Positions 1 through 8,936 of a DNA stretch of 64,000 bases are shown piece by piece. The DNA comes from Thermodesulfobacteriota bacterium. Lineage in GTDB: Bacteria > Desulfobacterota_D > UBA1144 > Nemesobacterales > UBA2774. Both the position numbers and the translations under genes were made by a program. The notes beneath the pieces were generated by a model, which saw only the letters and a program-made list of their open reading frames with translations, did not search any database and was not told the origin of the DNA. How positions within the stretch are numbered: the first letter of the stretch is position 1; the number at the start of each line of letters is the position of its first letter. The DNA is taken from contig JBFMCV010000001.1 in NCBI GenBank assembly GCA_040754335.1, positions 656,636-720,635 on the forward strand. Reading direction: 5' to 3'.

Positions 1-49
1 CGGCAGGACGAAGCCGGCACGACACGCGCCGAGAGGAGGAAAGCCGGAC

Positions 50-77
50 CCCGCGCCCGTAAGCTTACGGGCGCGGG
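50..77. terminator. Perfect inverted repeat, possible terminator of the carbamoyltransferase operon
   Basis: Two 14-base arms pair perfectly around the centre between 63 and 64, with no loop beyond the AAGCTT centre. It lies just past the stop of the DUF5989 gene on the minus strand. No clear T-run follows on that strand, so factor-independent termination is not proven; it could instead be a 3' processing or stability hairpin. Confidence 0.4.
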
Positions 78-84
78 CCTGCTC

Positions 85-264
85 CTAAAATAGCGTGTAT
101 ATGAACGGAGCCACCGCCGAGCTCTGGGCGAATATGATAAGGAATGCAAACAGGATCAATATGATAATCATAGGCGTGATCCACCACCATTTGTTCTGTA
201 TGAAAAACTGGAGAAGCTCCCCCACTATCCCCATCCTGTCGGTCAAGCCCTTTAGGAACGACAT
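85..264 (-). CDS. DUF5989 family small membrane protein
   Basis: A 59-residue protein with a short charged N-terminus, one hydrophobic segment at about residues 29-46, and the C-terminal motif VAPFIYTLF that is characteristic of DUF5989 (SxtK-like) proteins. The ATG is preceded by GGAGGG at a good distance. It lies 69 bases downstream of the carbamoyltransferase on the same strand. DUF5989 genes are habitual partners of NodU/CmcH-type carbamoyltransferases, and this position fits that pattern. The molecular role of the family is unknown; an inner-membrane accessory or anchor of the carbamoyltransferase is inference. Confidence 0.8.
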   Translation of the reverse strand: MSFLKGLTDRMGIVGELLQFFIQNKWWWITPMIIILILFAFLIIFAQSSAVAPFIYTLF

Positions 265-333
265 ATGAATATTCCCTCCGAAATGCCGGATAATTTAATC
301 TCTATTCTATATGATCCGGCGAAGCCGCGCCAA

Positions 334-2121
334 TCAGGGCAGCTTGTCCTTGTCGACGACGTAATTCCCGAGCACGAGCATGTCCATGCCGCTCTTGCTG
401 AACGAATTGAATGCCTCCCCGGGAGTGTTCACTATCGGCTCGCCCTTGAGATTGAACGACGTGTTAAGCACGACGGGCACTCCGGTCGCCTGACCGAACG
501 CCTCTATGAGCCCGTAATATTTCGGATTCAATTCCTTCCTCACGGTCTGTAGTCTCCCCGTCCCGTCCACGTGCGTTATCGCCGGCAGCACGTCGCGCTT
601 GTTCTCATGGACGTCCGTCACGTAGAGCATGAAGCGGGCCGGGTAGTGCTTCTCCGGATGGTCGAGAGCGAAATAATCCCCCGCCCTTTCGACGAGCACG
701 GAAGGAGCGAACGGTCGGAAGGGCTCCCTGAACTTTATCTTCACGTTCACTATGTCCTTCATGTCGGCCCTCCGGGGGTCTGCCAGTATGCTCCTGTTCC
801 CGAGAGCGCGCGGCCCCCATTCGAACCTCCCCTGGTGCCATCCTATGACCTTCCCCTGAGTGAGCCCGTCTACGACGCGCGCTATGAGCTTCTCGTCGTC
901 CTCGATCTTCTCGTAGGGGATGTTGTTCTCCTTGAGAAAATCCTCGGATACCGAAGCGCTGTGCTCCTCGCCCCAGTACGCGTGCTCCATGACGAACTTC
1001 CTGGGCTGACCGAGGAGCGCGTGGTATCCGTAGAGCGCGGCCCCCACTGCGCCGCCGCCGTCGCCTGCCGCGGGCTGTATGTATATCTCGTCGAACGGGG
1101 TGTCCGACAGTATCTTCCTGTTGGCGACGCTGTTGAGCGCGACCCCGCCCGCCATGCAGAGCTTGGGGAGGCCCGTCTCCCTGTAAGCGTACTTCGCCAT
1201 CTTGAGCATTATCTGCTCGGTCACGACCTGTATGCTCGCTGCGATGTCGGCGTAGTACTGGTTCTGCGCACCGAGCTCGTCGTAATTGGAAGGCTTATCC
1301 CCGAAGTACGACGGATATCCCGTCGCCGGCGTAAAGAAGTGCGCCTTCTGGTCTCTGGGAGTACCGAAAAGTTTCTCGAATTTACTGTTGAAAGTTTTTT
1401 CCGAGGAGTAATGGAACGAGAAGTAGTCCATATCGAGCTCGAACCCGCCGTTCTCGTCCACGTGTACGAGCTCGTAGACCTTGTCCACGTGATTCGGCCT
1501 GCCGAAGGGAGCCATTCCCATGACCTTGTACTCCCCTTCGTTCACCTCGAAGCCGAGGAACGCCGTGAACGCGCTGTAGAGGAGCCCGAGCGAATGTGGG
1601 AACCTTATCTCTTTTATAAGCCTTATGTCGGTCCCCTTGCCGACCCCCAGAGCGGCCGTAGTCCATTCCCCGACGCCGTCCACCGTCAGAACCGCCGCCT
1701 CCTCGAAAGGAGAGCAGTAGAACGCGCTCGCGGCGTGGGATAAATGGTGCTCGCTGAAGAGGACTTTCGACGCCGGCACGCCGAGCTTCTTGAGCAGCAG
1801 GTGCTTTACCCAGAGCTTGTCTCCGAGCCACGTGACCATTGCCTCCCTGAAGAGCTTCATCGAGCGGGGGAACGTCTGCATAGAGCAGAGGAGCAGCCTC
1901 TCGAACTTGATGAACGGCTTCTCGAAGAACATCACGTAGTCGATGTCGCCCGTCTCTATGCCGCCTGTCCTCAGGCAGAAATCTATCGCGTTCTCGGGGA
2001 ACTCGAAGTCGTGCTTTATGCGGCTGAACCTCTCTTCCTCGGCCGCCGCTACGAGAACGCCGTCCTTTATGAGCGCGGCCGCCGCATCGTGAAAGTAACA
2101 TGAGATTCCAAGTATGTTCAT
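334..2121 (-). CDS. Carbamoyltransferase (NodU/CmcH/TobZ family)
   Basis: At 595 residues this is full length for the family, which transfers the carbamoyl group of carbamoyl phosphate, via a carbamoyl-adenylate, to a hydroxyl of a sugar or natural product. The N-terminal ASKHA-like domain shows FHDAAAAL near residue 10, HHLSHAASAF at 125-134 and TVDGVGEWTT at 146-155. The YrdC-like C-terminal part shows GRFEWGPRALGNRSI and VVLNTSFNLKGEP. The start has GGAGC six bases upstream. It sits between two small membrane protein genes on the same strand. No other nodulation, antibiotic or saxitoxin-like genes are nearby, so the acceptor cannot be named; a cell-envelope glycan is one possibility. Confidence 0.93.
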   Translation of the reverse strand: MNILGISCYFHDAAAALIKDGVLVAAAEEERFSRIKHDFEFPENAIDFCLRTGGIETGDIDYVMFFEKPFIKFERLLLCSMQTFPRSMKLFREAMVTWLGDKLWVKHLLLKKLGVPASKVLFSEHHLSHAASAFYCSPFEEAAVLTVDGVGEWTTAALGVGKGTDIRLIKEIRFPHSLGLLYSAFTAFLGFEVNEGEYKVMGMAPFGRPNHVDKVYELVHVDENGGFELDMDYFSFHYSSEKTFNSKFEKLFGTPRDQKAHFFTPATGYPSYFGDKPSNYDELGAQNQYYADIAASIQVVTEQIMLKMAKYAYRETGLPKLCMAGGVALNSVANRKILSDTPFDEIYIQPAAGDGGGAVGAALYGYHALLGQPRKFVMEHAYWGEEHSASVSEDFLKENNIPYEKIEDDEKLIARVVDGLTQGKVIGWHQGRFEWGPRALGNRSILADPRRADMKDIVNVKIKFREPFRPFAPSVLVERAGDYFALDHPEKHYPARFMLYVTDVHENKRDVLPAITHVDGTGRLQTVRKELNPKYYGLIEAFGQATGVPVVLNTSFNLKGEPIVNTPGEAFNSFSKSGMDMLVLGNYVVDKDKLP

Positions 2122-2160
2122 AAAAGCTCCGTTTCGCGAATAACGCCGGAATACCGCACG

Positions 2161-2436
2161 TTAAAACTGCCTCACCGCCCTCTCCATAGGAGAAACGCCC
2201 GGTTTTTCCTCCCTCTGCAGCCAGCCCGTCTTTGCATTCTTTTTTATCTCCAGCGGGTCCGTAAACAATTTGACCAGTATGGCGAACGGCATGAGGAGGA
2301 CGAGATAGAATATGGTGAGTATCACCCTCGCGTTAAAGTCCCCGATCTTCCTCGCGATCTTTTTCCAGCCTTCCCATATCCTCCTGGGAAGACTCATCTG
2401 CGACGTATCGGTCTTTTTTCGATCTATCGTACCCAT
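2161..2436 (-). CDS. Small membrane protein upstream of carbamoyltransferase
   Basis: A 91-residue protein with one strongly hydrophobic segment (about residues 39-57) preceded by a basic amphipathic stretch and followed by FTDPLEIK and a polar tail. The ATG at 2434-2436 has GGGAGG 12 bases upstream; an alternative GTG start at 2478 lacks such a site. It precedes the carbamoyltransferase by 39 bases and probably shares its transcript. I do not recognise a named domain, but small membrane proteins of this shape are often found beside carbamoyltransferases and SxtJ/DUF5989 genes. Function unknown. Confidence 0.7.
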   Translation of the reverse strand: MGTIDRKKTDTSQMSLPRRIWEGWKKIARKIGDFNARVILTIFYLVLLMPFAILVKLFTDPLEIKKNAKTGWLQREEKPGVSPMERAVRQF

Positions 2437-2612
2437 AAGGAACTCAAACCTCCCTTTGCGGACCGCAAGCCCGCGCACCGTTTTTACTTTGAATCCGGCG
2501 ATTTAAAGTTTTAAAGAAGTTAAAAGCTACCCGACAATCGGTCTTTTGAACAGTTAATCGGTTTGCAGGCATTGAGGGATTGATTTAATAAAAGGCCGGG
2601 CGCCTTCCGGGA

Positions 2613-4802
2613 TCACCCGCCTACGGTGTCCGTGTGCTCTATCCTGTAGGTGAGCTCCTGTATCTTCCACCCGCCGTCCGACCAGAAGAGTCTCCAGTTT
2701 ATATTCCCCCTCGAGCTCTTGAGCACGCCCGTGCGCTGGTCCTTGAACGTGATGTAGAAGTCCCCCCGCACTAGCCCGAGAGTATTCTGGAGCGAGACCC
2801 TGTTGACCTTTACCTCGTAGCTCACGATGTCGAGCTTGGAGAAATTCGAGCTGTACGTATTCAGCACCTTGGCGATGCCTACCCCGTTTTCGACGGCATC
2901 GGGCGCGAAAAGGGCCTTGACGCGGTCTATATCCCTGTTCTTGTACGCTGCAACGTAAGAGGACACGAATACGTAAACCGAATTCCTGTCGGGTGGTGCG
3001 ACGGCAGGGGGTATGGGTTCAGGCGCGCTTCGCGACGTGTCTCTTATCGCTACCGCGGACGTCGCGATTTTCGGGTCGAAATCCTCCGTAATATCCGATT
3101 TCACCGGCTGCTTCGCAGGCTTTTCAACCTCTGTGATCAGAGGCTCGGGCAATTTCACTTTCCCGGCCGGGTCTACCGGGGCAGGCCCGGCTTTCTCCTG
3201 CTTTTTCTCCGCTGCGGCAATTTCGGGTTTCGGCTTGACGACGGGAACGCCTTCCCCGGATATAAGGAGCTTGTCCCCTATGTCTATCTTGTTGTTCCCG
3301 AGGCCGTTCAGCCTCGAAAGCTCGTCAGTCGTCGTATCGAACTTATGCGCTATAGACCAGAGAGAGTCGCCTTTCCTCACCGTGTAGTATTCCCCGTCGG
3401 CCGGCTTCTTTTCGGGTTCAGGCATGGTTATTTCCGTTACCTCGCCCTTTTTCTCCGCGGGTTCTTCCGTCTTTGCGGCTAAACCGGCTTCTGGCGCGGC
3501 TTCTTTTTCCGGAGACTCGATCTCCGCATCACCCTGAGAAGAGTCCTTGCCGGAAGAAACTTCTTTCGTCTCCTCGGCTGCAGGTTTCTCAAGCGACGCG
3601 TCGGCTACTTTGAGTGACTCTTGCTTTTCATCCTTATCTTTGATTTCTTCATCTTTGATTTCTTCCTTGGTTTCAGGCTCGGACGCCTCATCCCCGGTCT
3701 TTGCCTGGGTCTTATCCTTCGCGTTATCCGCTTGTGCGGATGCGGTTTTCTCCTCTTTCTCCTCTATGGTCACTTCCGTGATCTCTATAGCCTTGTCAGG
3801 CTCCTCCACAGGCGCGGTTATATCAGCATTATCGGCTGAGACAGCTTCGGCGCCCTCAGACGGAGCGATCCGGGCGGTATCGGTCCCGGCTTGTAGTGAA
3901 GCGTCTTCCGTCCCGGCCCCGGCAATCTCGGTCTTCGCCTCGCTTGACTGATCCGCTTCCGCCGACTTGCTCTCATCCGGTTTTTCAGGCGTCTCCGGCG
4001 CTGTCACTACCGGCTCGACGGAGGTTTTAGAGTCCTTCCCGTCTTCGGCGGCGTTAATCGCATCCCCGGCCGGTTTCCCGGGCTCTATGGGCTTTATTTC
4101 GGAAATCCTCTTGTCGACCTTTTCCGTATCGACGAGGTCGCCCTTGTAAACGGTGTTCGGGAGCTCGGGCGCCTCTATTTCCCGCGCTAGCCTCTCTTTT
4201 TCCTCCGTTGACTCGAATATAAGGCCCGAGCCCGAAGCGTACATGACCGCCAGGAACACGACGACCATGAGGGACGCCGCGTAATAATATTTCCTCATCT
4301 CGTTCTGAGGCACTATGACGGGCGTGGGAGGGAGGTGCTTGTTGTCGTACGCTTCCCTCTTGGCGCTGTTGCTGAGGACTTCATACGCTTCGTTTATCTT
4401 TTTCGAGGTATCGAGCCCCTCTGCCCCCGCTTTGTCGGGGTGATGGGACTTCATGAGCTCTATCCAGCTCCGCCTGATCTCCTCGTCGGATGCGTTGCGG
4501 GGGACGTTCAGCACCTTGTAGTAGTCGAGGGATTCCGGCTGGAAGCTCTGGTAATACGGGATGAAGAAGTTGAGGACCGACTTCGCCTGCTCTATAACGA
4601 AGTCCTCGCTGAGCTTCCGCCTGGCGGCTACGCTCTTGAGCAGCTTGTAATTCGGTGAGCGCTGACCAGAGGAAATATCTTTAAGTATGTGGTAGTAATA
4701 GACCCTGTCCAGGGAGAACCTCTCGGCGAGCTCCCTTATGTCCTTGGCGTCTATCAGCTCGGATACTATCCGCTCGTATTTCCTCTTATCCAGTATGATC
4801 AT
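2613..4802 (-). CDS. J-domain / transmembrane / LysM / NTF2-like chimeric protein
   Basis: A 729-residue multidomain protein. Residues 1-80 form a helical N-terminal region that looks like a helix-turn-helix/repressor-like fold (inference). A J-domain lies at 92-153 with the HPD motif at 121-123, which in this family stimulates Hsp70 ATPase. A single membrane segment lies at 172-190. Residues 200-470 are a very acidic, Glu/Ala/Lys-rich linker. A LysM domain at 472-515 begins YYTVRKGDSLWSIA and binds peptidoglycan in other proteins. An NTF2/SnoaL-like domain lies at about 607-723. The topology implies a cytoplasmic J-domain and a periplasmic LysM reaching through a long spacer. It stands alone on its transcript. 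Confidence 0.88.
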   Translation of the reverse strand: MIILDKRKYERIVSELIDAKDIRELAERFSLDRVYYYHILKDISSGQRSPNYKLLKSVAARRKLSEDFVIEQAKSVLNFFIPYYQSFQPESLDYYKVLNVPRNASDEEIRRSWIELMKSHHPDKAGAEGLDTSKKINEAYEVLSNSAKREAYDNKHLPPTPVIVPQNEMRKYYYAASLMVVVFLAVMYASGSGLIFESTEEKERLAREIEAPELPNTVYKGDLVDTEKVDKRISEIKPIEPGKPAGDAINAAEDGKDSKTSVEPVVTAPETPEKPDESKSAEADQSSEAKTEIAGAGTEDASLQAGTDTARIAPSEGAEAVSADNADITAPVEEPDKAIEITEVTIEEKEEKTASAQADNAKDKTQAKTGDEASEPETKEEIKDEEIKDKDEKQESLKVADASLEKPAAEETKEVSSGKDSSQGDAEIESPEKEAAPEAGLAAKTEEPAEKKGEVTEITMPEPEKKPADGEYYTVRKGDSLWSIAHKFDTTTDELSRLNGLGNNKIDIGDKLLISGEGVPVVKPKPEIAAAEKKQEKAGPAPVDPAGKVKLPEPLITEVEKPAKQPVKSDITEDFDPKIATSAVAIRDTSRSAPEPIPPAVAPPDRNSVYVFVSSYVAAYKNRDIDRVKALFAPDAVENGVGIAKVLNTYSSNFSKLDIVSYEVKVNRVSLQNTLGLVRGDFYITFKDQRTGVLKSSRGNINWRLFWSDGGWKIQELTYRIEHTDTVGG

Positions 4803-5357
4803 AATTCCCCTTCTCCGCTTCCGTCAGCGCCCGGTCATAGGGCCTTGCGGGTACTGCAATAACTTTATCATATTTATAGAGTTTGTCCTTCCCTGACGAT
4901 GCGGATGACTCTTCGGCTGCGGACGGTATTGCGCCGCCGTTATCCGGCGCATAACGAAATACTAAGCCTTTTTCAGGGGGTGAGAATGATGATGAATTGA
5001 TTCCGGCACCTCCGCGTCAGATTCCATCACCCTTTCCCGGACGGGCGCTAAAAACCGCTCTCCTACATAATTATCATGTATTAGAGACGATTGGGCAAGT
5101 TTTTTTGAAAAATCGCCGTAAATTGCAACAGTGCGGCCAGGCGAGAGGATTTTCTCCCTTCGAAGTCTGTCTTTGCGAGGCTCCGAAGGAGCCGCGGCAA
5201 TCTCATGAAAAATGCAGGATCGCCACGTCGCTCTGCTCCTCAAAGGGCTGGATGTGTGGTATACCCCATCCGGATGGCCAAGGGAAGGCGCAGACCGCGC
5301 AGCTCATATTTGACAAAACCGGTTTTCCCGAAAGAATTATGGGGCTAAAAATCACCT
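4803..5357. other. Intergenic region with one R2-type repeat
   Basis: This 555-base stretch lies between divergent genes. No coding signal is convincing. An R2-type dispersed repeat lies at about 5165-5240 (TTGCGAGGC...GCGGCAATCTCATG and a following arm). The part from 4803 to 4960 probably holds the promoter of the J-domain gene and the part near 5290-5355 that of ndk, but I could not fix the boxes. Confidence 0.5.
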
Positions 5358-5363
5358 GGAGGC

Positions 5364-5789
5364 ATGAAATTGGAACGCACATTATCGATTATAAAACCCG
5401 ACGGAGTAGAAAAAAACGTGATCGGAGAGGTCATCAGCAGGTTCGAGAAGAACGGTCTCAGGGTAGCGGCCCTCAAGATGGCGAAGCTCACCAAAAAGGA
5501 CGCGGAAGGGTTCTACGCAGTGCATAAGGAAAGGCCCTTTTACGGGAGCCTCACCGATTTCATGTCGAGAGGCCCTGTCGTGCTCATGGTGCTCGAAGGC
5601 GAGAACGCTATCGCCAAAAACAGGGAGATAATGGGCGCTACCAACCCCGCCCAGGCGGCTGAAGGGACGATAAGGAAGGACTTCGCCACGAGCATCGAGG
5701 AGAACACCGTCCACGGGTCGGACTCCCCCGAATCGGCCGCCTTCGAGATCGGCTACTTCTTCAACGCGCTCGAGATTTGCGGGGGATGA
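5364..5789 (+). CDS. ndk: Nucleoside diphosphate kinase
   Basis: Transfers the gamma phosphate between nucleoside triphosphates and diphosphates through a phosphohistidine. The 141-residue length is normal for bacterial Ndk. It shows K11 in SIIKPDG, the [10 protein letters not shown] segment and the catalytic histidine H117 in NTVHGSDSP. The ATG at 5364 lies only one base after GGAGG, which is too close. The in-frame TTG at 5370 is seven bases away and would give a protein starting [12 protein letters not shown], a common form in the family, so the true start may be 5370. It appears to be transcribed alone. Confidence 0.97.
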   Translation: MKLERTLSIIKPDGVEKNVIGEVISRFEKNGLRVAALKMAKLTKKDAEGFYAVHKERPFYGSLTDFMSRGPVVLMVLEGENAIAKNREIMGATNPAQAAEGTIRKDFATSIEENTVHGSDSPESAAFEIGYFFNALEICGG

Positions 5790-6175
5790 GCCGCCGGATA
5801 GCCGGAAGACCGGCGTACTTGAACCTCCCTTCTGTAGGAGCGCCTTTCCTGAATCAAGCTTGCGCTGAACTTGATTCAGTATTCAGGACAGGCCAGCCGC
5901 GATATTAAACCCGTTCGTCCTGAGCTTGCTATTTATCTTCCCCCCTTAGAAAAAGGGGGATTAAGGGGGATTTAAAAAAAATCCTCCCTAACCCTCCCTA
6001 TTCCAAAGGAGGGAATTAAGTACTCTTGCGTCAATCTCTTGTTTGATCCCCCATCCTCACACCTATATCCCCTCCAACGCCCCCTTACATCTTACAGGAC
6101 CATATTACATTATTTACTGTACCCATTAATTATGATATACTCCAAATACGTGTAATTCATCAGACCGACTCGAAC
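5790..6175. repeat. Intergenic cluster of dispersed repeats (R4+R5, R3, R1 inverted pair)
   Basis: An R4 hairpin at about 5835-5905 (GTAGGAGCG ... CCAGCCGCG) carries an R5-type Gly-like palindrome (TCCTGAATC...GATTCAG) inside its loop. A partial R3 follows at about 5909-5930. From 5937 to 6017 two R1 units face each other: CCCCCTTAG-type hairpin with its purine tail, an A-run, then the reverse-oriented unit. No gene is visible. The AT-rich stretch 6095-6150 probably holds the promoter of the next gene. Confidence 0.7.
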
Positions 6176-6189
6176 AGGAGGATGGGAAT

Positions 6190-6564
6190 ATGCCTAAAGC
6201 ACTCGGCATTCTGTTTTTAACAATTCTTATAGCAGGCTGCGACGGCGATAACGAGCTCGATTGTTTCACGATTGAAGAAGTACGCGAATCCGATTGCCTC
6301 GCGGATGCCATGCTAAATTCGTGCGACAGGATAAGCTGCAGCTCCGCTAACGCGGACTTGTTTCCGCCGCTTACACCTAATTGCGAATTCGTCGATTGTG
6401 AATCGTTCGATTGCGAGGAAGTTCGTTACAACATAGACGACATGCTCATCATCGGACCGGGGACTTTTACAGATCTTCACCTCGGCGAAACCGGTGGATT
6501 TGACGGGATTATAAACGTTGAGGGAGAGGACGAGGTGGCCGAATGTTTCTTCGTCGTGCCGTGA
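6190..6564 (+). CDS. Hypothetical cysteine-rich lipoprotein
   Basis: A 124-residue protein with a short signal peptide ending in the lipobox ILIAGC, so probably lipidated at Cys17. The mature part is acidic and has about ten cysteines, several in DC or SC pairs (FVDCESFDCEE), suggesting disulfide bonding in the periplasm or at the surface. AGGAGG lies 8 bases before the ATG. I recognise no family. The gene stands alone between a repeat cluster and the lipB gene on the opposite strand. Confidence 0.75.
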   Translation: MPKALGILFLTILIAGCDGDNELDCFTIEEVRESDCLADAMLNSCDRISCSSANADLFPPLTPNCEFVDCESFDCEEVRYNIDDMLIIGPGTFTDLHLGETGGFDGIINVEGEDEVAECFFVVP

Positions 6565-6678
6565 CGTAAAGGCTTTCCTCGAATAGCAACGGCGCCGTCT
6601 CTGATTTTAAACCCGTTCGTGCTGAGCTTGTCGAAGCACGCAGCTTTTCCCGACATGCACAGAACGGCAAAGCACCCC

Positions 6679-7353
6679 TCACACCCCCTCCCTCATCTCC
6701 GCCCCGAATACTTCTCCGAAATAGCGTACGAACGCCCGTGTGACCGCATCGAAATCCATCTCCTCGCCGAGTACGTCCTTTAGCGACGTGATCATCACCC
6801 CTTCGAGCCCGCACGGTATTATCATCGAAAACCAGCTCAAGTCCGTGTTCACGTTGAACGCGCAGCCGTGCATCGTTATGCCGTTACTCACCGAAACCCC
6901 TACGGAGGCGATCTTGCCTCCGTACGCCCAGACGCCCCGGAGCTTCTCCATGGTTATGCCCTTAATGTCGTAATCCTGAAGCAGCCGCACTATCGTCTCT
7001 TCGAGCGCGCGCACGTATGACTTCGCCCCCAGGCCTAACGCCCGTAGGTCTATTATCGGGTACGCGACCAGCTGCCCCGGCCCGTGGAACGTGACGTCCC
7101 CTCCCCTTTCGGTCTTGTACGTCTCGACCCCGCGCTTTTCCAGTTCCTCGGGCGGGAGGATAATATTCCCTCCCTTCCCGAACCTGCCGTCCGTTATGAC
7201 CGGGTTATGCTCGAGCAGGAGCAGATACCCGCATGCCTCCGGACGCTCCCTCCGCAGCATCTCCCTGCGCTCGTTCTGGAGCCTGAGGCCGTCCGCATAG
7301 CCGACCCTCCCGAGGTATTCCCAATTAATTACGCACTTTATCTCCGAGTCCAT
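6679..7353 (-). CDS. lipB: Octanoyl-ACP:protein N-octanoyltransferase LipB
   Basis: Transfers octanoate from acyl carrier protein to the lipoyl domains of 2-oxoacid dehydrogenases and GcvH, the first step of endogenous lipoate synthesis. The 224-residue length is normal. Visible motifs are ERGGDVTFHGPGQ (82-94), the catalytic lysine K147 in GGKIASVGV and the catalytic cysteine C181 in IIPCG. It is divergent from holA, with 133 bases between the two starts holding both promoters. No lipA is in the window. Confidence 0.97.
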   Translation of the reverse strand: MDSEIKCVINWEYLGRVGYADGLRLQNERREMLRRERPEACGYLLLLEHNPVITDGRFGKGGNIILPPEELEKRGVETYKTERGGDVTFHGPGQLVAYPIIDLRALGLGAKSYVRALEETIVRLLQDYDIKGITMEKLRGVWAYGGKIASVGVSVSNGITMHGCAFNVNTDLSWFSMIIPCGLEGVMITSLKDVLGEEMDFDAVTRAFVRYFGEVFGAEMREGV

Positions 7354-7486
7354 AACATTATCATTCTAAACGATCCCGCGCCTCTTTCCAGCGCGCTTGC
7401 CTCGCCGCGAGTACTCGAATATACTCAAACTCTATCCGTAGAGCCGTGATTATGTCTAAACTTCCCCCTCCGCAGGCAATCCGAAC

Positions 7487-8491
7487 ATGAAGCAGAAATC
7501 CGGGACAAGATCAGGCGCGGAAGACTTCGCGGGCTACATCGCCTCGGGCGAGCCCGCCCCCGTCCTCGTATTCTCAGGCGATCAGTCATATCTCATCGAC
7601 ATGGCCGTCGCCGGGCTCAGGGAAAAGCTCCTCGGCCCCTCGGGAGACATCAATTACGTCGTATTCAGCGGCGAGAGCGCGTCAGGCAAGGAGATCGCCG
7701 ACAATGCGAGCACATACCCCATGTTCTCGAAAAAAAAGCTCGTTGTCGTGAAGAACGCCGACAAGCTTTCGGCGAAGGAGCTTGCAGCGCTCGAGCCGTA
7801 TCTAGCCTCCCCGTCTCCGTCAGCCTGCCTCGTGCTCATATTCGGGGAAGGCAAGAAGCCGAAGTTGGGCGGCGGGAAGAATGCGGCCTACTTCGACTTC
7901 TCCCTCGAGAAAGGTGGCGCCGTAACGGCCGTAAGGGAAGAGGCGCGGAAGCTAGGGTACGAGATCAACCGCGCCGGGGCGGACGCGCTCATCGGGCTCG
8001 TCGGGGAGGACCTCCAGGAAATACACAACGAGCTGGTCAAGATCTCCGTTTACAAAGGGGACAGGAAAACCATAGGCCCCGAAGATGTCGAGGCCCTCAC
8101 GAAGAAGACGAAGTTCGCCGACATATACCAGCTCATAAACGCCATATCCCGGAGGGACAAGCGCACGGCTCACAGGGTGTTAGGGGAACTTGAAGCCGCC
8201 GGAGAGGAGCCCCTCTCGATACTCGGCCTCATAAGCTGGAGGTTCAGGCTCATCTGGAGGGCGAAGGAGCTCCAGGACAGGAGGCTCGGACAATCCGAGA
8301 TACTGAAAGAGCTGAAAATCTCACCCGGGCAGCTCTACTACCTGAGCGAGGACCTCAAAAAATTCACGTACGAGGACATAGAGCGCATCATGGGCGCGCT
8401 CGCCGAGTGCGACAAGAAGCTCAAACTGAGCTACGTGCCCAAGAGCTTCGTCCTTACGAAGCTCGTAATCGAATTGTGCGCTAGGGGATGA
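7487..8491 (+). CDS. holA: DNA polymerase III subunit delta
   Basis: Delta opens the beta clamp within the clamp-loader complex. The 334-residue product has the layout of the family: an N-terminal AAA-like domain with SGDQSYLID, a YPMFSKKKLVVVKNADKL segment typical of HolA domain I, then GLISWRFRLIWRAKEL and YLSEDLKKFTYEDI in the C-terminal collar domain. No Walker A is expected in delta and none is seen. It converges on rpsT with seven bases between the stop codons, an arrangement often seen for holA and rpsT in related bacteria. Confidence 0.93.
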   Translation: MKQKSGTRSGAEDFAGYIASGEPAPVLVFSGDQSYLIDMAVAGLREKLLGPSGDINYVVFSGESASGKEIADNASTYPMFSKKKLVVVKNADKLSAKELAALEPYLASPSPSACLVLIFGEGKKPKLGGGKNAAYFDFSLEKGGAVTAVREEARKLGYEINRAGADALIGLVGEDLQEIHNELVKISVYKGDRKTIGPEDVEALTKKTKFADIYQLINAISRRDKRTAHRVLGELEAAGEEPLSILGLISWRFRLIWRAKELQDRRLGQSEILKELKISPGQLYYLSEDLKKFTYEDIERIMGALAECDKKLKLSYVPKSFVLTKLVIELCARG

Positions 8492-8498
8492 AGGGATA

Positions 8499-8789
8499 CT
8501 ACTGGGCGGGGGCCTCGGCTGCCTTGGATAACCTGGAAATCCTCTTCGCGAGCCTGCCCGTTTTGCGCGACGCCGTCTTCTTGCTGATCACGCGCTTGGA
8601 AGCCGCTTTCTTCAGCTTGGATTCCGTTTCCCTGAAAAGGGCCTCGGCGGCTGCCTGGTCTCCGCTCTCGATCACGGCGCTGATCTTCTTAACCTGCGTC
8701 TTGAGGTCGGATTTTACGACCGTGTTCCTTTCTCTCTTCTTGAGGCTCTGACGGTGCTTCTTGATACCCGATTTAATTCTCTTTGCCAT
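8499..8789 (-). CDS. rpsT: 30S ribosomal protein S20
   Basis: A basic 96-residue protein, MAKRIKSGIKKHRQSLKKR..., with the conserved TASRKTGRLAKRI segment near the C-terminus. It binds 16S rRNA early in 30S assembly. A strong AGGAGG precedes the ATG. It is convergent with holA and divergent from the aldolase gene. The Ala/Pro-rich last eight residues are a normal variable tail. Confidence 0.98.
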   Translation of the reverse strand: MAKRIKSGIKKHRQSLKKRERNTVVKSDLKTQVKKISAVIESGDQAAAEALFRETESKLKKAASKRVISKKTASRKTGRLAKRISRLSKAAEAPAQ

Positions 8790-8936
8790 TAATAAACTTC
8801 CCTCCTGCGGATAATCCCGGATATTTTGCCGGGTTTCGGCCGTTTGTCAAATGATTGCGGGCATGTTGACTCCCGTCATTTCATTGCGCGGGCGAATTAT
8901 GGTATATTCCTCGGCAATCCAATTCCGGAGGGAGTC

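Noticed and set aside
571..1743. 390-residue open frame opposite the carbamoyltransferase gene
   Set aside because: It runs antisense through clear family motifs, has no ribosome site and its composition (Arg, Val, His rich) is that of a shadow frame of a GC-biased gene.
4997..5527. 176-residue open frame across the gap before ndk
   Set aside because: It consists of repeat-derived sequence and then overlaps ndk in another frame.
5790..6175. Possible CRISPR array from repeated hairpins
   Set aside because: Repeat spacing is irregular, units belong to different families, and no cas gene is present. The same holds for the other repeat clusters.
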